Source: UBA8522 sp035528895
GTDB lineage: Bacteria; Acidobacteriota; Aminicenantia; Aminicenantales; UBA8522
Assembly (NCBI GenBank): GCA_035528895.1
Contig: DATKXS010000027.1
Coordinates: forward strand, 1-6,431
Direction: 5' to 3'
DNA length: 6,431 nt
The position numbers were made by a program, and so were the translations under genes. The notes beneath the pieces are model-generated. The model made no database searches and had not been told where the DNA came from. It saw nothing but the letters and a program-made list of their open reading frames with translations. Shown one piece after another: positions 5,917 to 6,431 of the stretch (positions are counted from its first letter, which is position 1; every line of letters begins with the position of its first letter).

Positions 5917-6030
5917 TCAACTACATTTTTCGGAGAGTGACGCTTCATTTGCCAAACTGTCAGCTAATGGCCTACTCAATATCTCGCCTGTGAATGCTCC
6001 CTGCTGTTTGAAAAATGAAGCGTCAGCCAT
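5917..6030 (-). CDS. Possible 37-codon leader ORF in front of the integrase
   Basis: An ATG at 6030 opens 37 codons (starting MADASFFKQQ) ending in a TGA at 5919-5917, which overlaps the alternative TTG start of the integrase and lies 8 bases before its ATG. Both arms of the 5938-6025 inverted repeat are inside it, so any peptide would be constrained by the repeat. No good ribosome-binding site precedes it and the peptide is not recognised. It may be chance. Confidence 0.15.
   Translation of the reverse strand: MADASFFKQQGAFTGEILSRPLADSLANEASLSEKCS
5938..6025. repeat. 20-bp near-perfect inverted repeat upstream of the integrase
   Basis: tgacgcttcattt (5938-5950) is exactly reverse-complementary to 6013-6025. 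After a 2-base mismatch on each side, caaac (5953-5957) pairs with gtttg (6006-6010), giving 18 of 20 paired positions around a 48-base centre. It starts about 29 bases upstream of the integrase ATG, so it would form a long hairpin in the integrase leader RNA, or a pair of oppositely oriented protein-binding sites in DNA. Candidate roles are arm sites for the integrase or its HTH, an operator, or the ends of an 88-bp mini-element. Confidence 0.65.
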
Positions 6031-6035
6031 TTTTT

Positions 6036-6061
6036 GACTCTTCGATTCCTAGAGTCTTTTT
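6036..6061 (+). terminator. Terminator-like palindrome gactct/agagtc followed by T-run
   Basis: gactct (6036-6041) and agagtc (6051-6056) form a 6-bp stem with a 9-base loop, followed by five T on the + strand (6057-6061). As a + strand terminator it is weak, and no + strand gene feeds into it, so it could only stop antisense transcription. It lies in the 166-base gap between integrase and the winged-helix fragment, next to the larger inverted repeat. A recombinase or regulator binding site is an equally good reading. Confidence 0.3.
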
Positions 6062-6086
6062 ATATATCTACCAGCCCCATGCAATC

Positions 6087-6284
6087 TCAGGAAACGTGAT
6101 CATCATACTTTCCAGTCAGCTCGAATTCATTAAAATGCCGATGGAAACCTCCCATCATTGTTCTTTTAATCCATTCTTTTGCCTCTAGTTCTTTTAGAGC
6201 TTTTGATATTGTCGAAGGGGAGGACAAACCCTTCACTCCCTTGAGCTCAGAATAGTAAAGCCTGATTTGACCGTTATTATACAC
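6087..6284 (-). pseudogene. Winged-helix DNA-binding protein, C-terminal fragment truncated by an IS
   Basis: The 65-codon frame ends at TGA 6089-6087. It has a helix-turn-helix pattern, LSSPSTISKALKELEAKEWI (about 20-39), followed by a beta wing, TMMGGFHRHFNEFELT (about 42-57). This is typical of small winged-helix regulators or replication-type proteins in mobile elements, where an 'NNGQI' helix precedes the recognition helix. The nominal GTG start (6284) lies at the junction with IS630-type sequence, whose transposase stop is only 6 bases further, so the start is probably an accident and the real N-terminus was cut off. The fragment shares strand and A+T-rich composition with the downstream integrase, suggesting both belonged to the same island. 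The exact regulatory target is unknown. Confidence 0.65.
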
Positions 6285-6431
6285 AGCGGTTCAAATGATT
6301 GCGCATAATTGATGGAGTGTTCGATTGGGTTTTTTCCAGAGCCGAAATCGACCAAAGACTGCGTCCACCAGTTTCTCCAGTTCAGGGAAGTATCGATTAT
6401 GCGTACAGAGACGCCGGGTCAGCTTCCAAAT
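6280..6431 (-). mobile_element. IS630-family insertion sequence, one end (continues outside window)
   Basis: The transposase C-terminus at 6291-6431 defines an IS whose 3' end abuts the winged-helix fragment. IS630/Tc1-mariner elements duplicate a TA dinucleotide. A TA at 6280-6281 (plus strand ...tattaTAcacagcggttc...) lies just outside the transposase stop and is the most likely target duplication, putting the terminal inverted repeat at cacagcggttcaaatg. The other end is not in the window, so the boundary is inferred. Confidence 0.6.
6291..6431 (-). CDS. IS630-family transposase, C-terminal fragment (cut by window edge)
   Basis: On the - strand the frame is open from the window edge to TGA at 6293-6291, giving 46 residues. 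It begins IWKLTRRLCTHNRYFP and ends TLHQLCAII. The 'WKxTRRxxTHNRYF' stretch is the characteristic post-catalytic region of IS630-type DDE transposases, just after the last catalytic acidic residue, followed by a helix (ELEKLVDAVFGRF). The catalytic DDE core lies outside the window. No frameshift is seen in the visible part, so the copy could be intact. Its stop is 6 bases from the start of the neighbouring winged-helix frame. Confidence 0.8.
   Translation of the reverse strand: MWKLTRRLCTHNRYFPELEKLVDAVFGRFRLWKKPNRTLHQLCAII

Noticed and set aside
5938..6025. Integron attC-like folded recombination site
   Set aside because: The arms contain GTTTG and CAAAC but not the R'/R'' core (GTTRRRY / RYYYAAC), and the integrase is not an IntI type.
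6055..6085. A+T-rich tagatatataaaaag on the - strand as the integrase promoter
   Set aside because: TATATA/TATAAA boxes exist, but no -35-like hexamer lies at 16-18 bases; TTGCAT is only 12-14 bases away.
1..6431. CRISPR arrays, tRNA/rRNA genes, toxin-antitoxin pairs, diversity-generating or defence modules
   Set aside because: I read both strands and found no regularly spaced repeats, complete tRNA cloverleaf, rRNA segment, or recognisable defence proteins.

Overview
The window is bacterial chromosome with two halves of different character. Positions 1 to about 4160 are G+C-rich and densely packed with housekeeping-type genes. From about 4160 to the right edge the DNA is visibly richer in A+T and carries repeats, an integrase, a broken regulator and an insertion-sequence end. 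The cdaR-glmM pair is common in many phyla. The base composition, gene order and two kinds of interspersed repeat suggest an uncultured, high-G+C, repeat-carrying bacterium, perhaps from the Acidobacteriota/Aminicenantota or deltaproteobacterial neighbourhood. That placement is an impression, not a demonstrated assignment.

The left half is read on the + strand. It holds the 3' end of a YbbR/CdaR-type gene, glmM (phosphoglucosamine mutase), a 158-bp interspersed repeat, pdxJ (pyridoxine 5'-phosphate synthase) and a metal-dependent amidohydrolase of the hydantoinase/carbamoylase (M20) family. cdaR/glmM and pdxJ/amidohydrolase are joined by 4-base ATGA stop/start overlaps, so each pair is probably translationally coupled. 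The repeat sits exactly between the two pairs. A convergent - strand gene for a small GGQ-domain ribosome-rescue factor (ArfB/MTRFR type) ends 7 bases from the amidohydrolase stop.

The right half begins with a gene-free stretch (4161-4468) carrying a MITE-like repeat of the widespread 'TGTCATTGCGAG' type. Next, on the - strand, comes a tyrosine recombinase with an excisionase-like helix-turn-helix fused at its N-terminus and an Arg where the box II His normally sits. Its upstream region contains a 20-bp near-perfect inverted repeat and a smaller palindrome. Further on are the C-terminal part of a winged-helix protein and, directly abutting it, the end of an IS630-family transposase running off the window edge. 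This half looks like one end of an acquired and decaying genomic island next to a conserved core locus.

The most noteworthy points are the Xis-like/Int fusion with its variant active site and structured leader, the IS630 truncation of the winged-helix gene, the two MITE-like repeats, the variant phosphate-binding motif in PdxJ, and a possible 33-codon ORF coupled to the rescue-factor start. I see no convincing evidence for a complete new multi-gene system inside this window.
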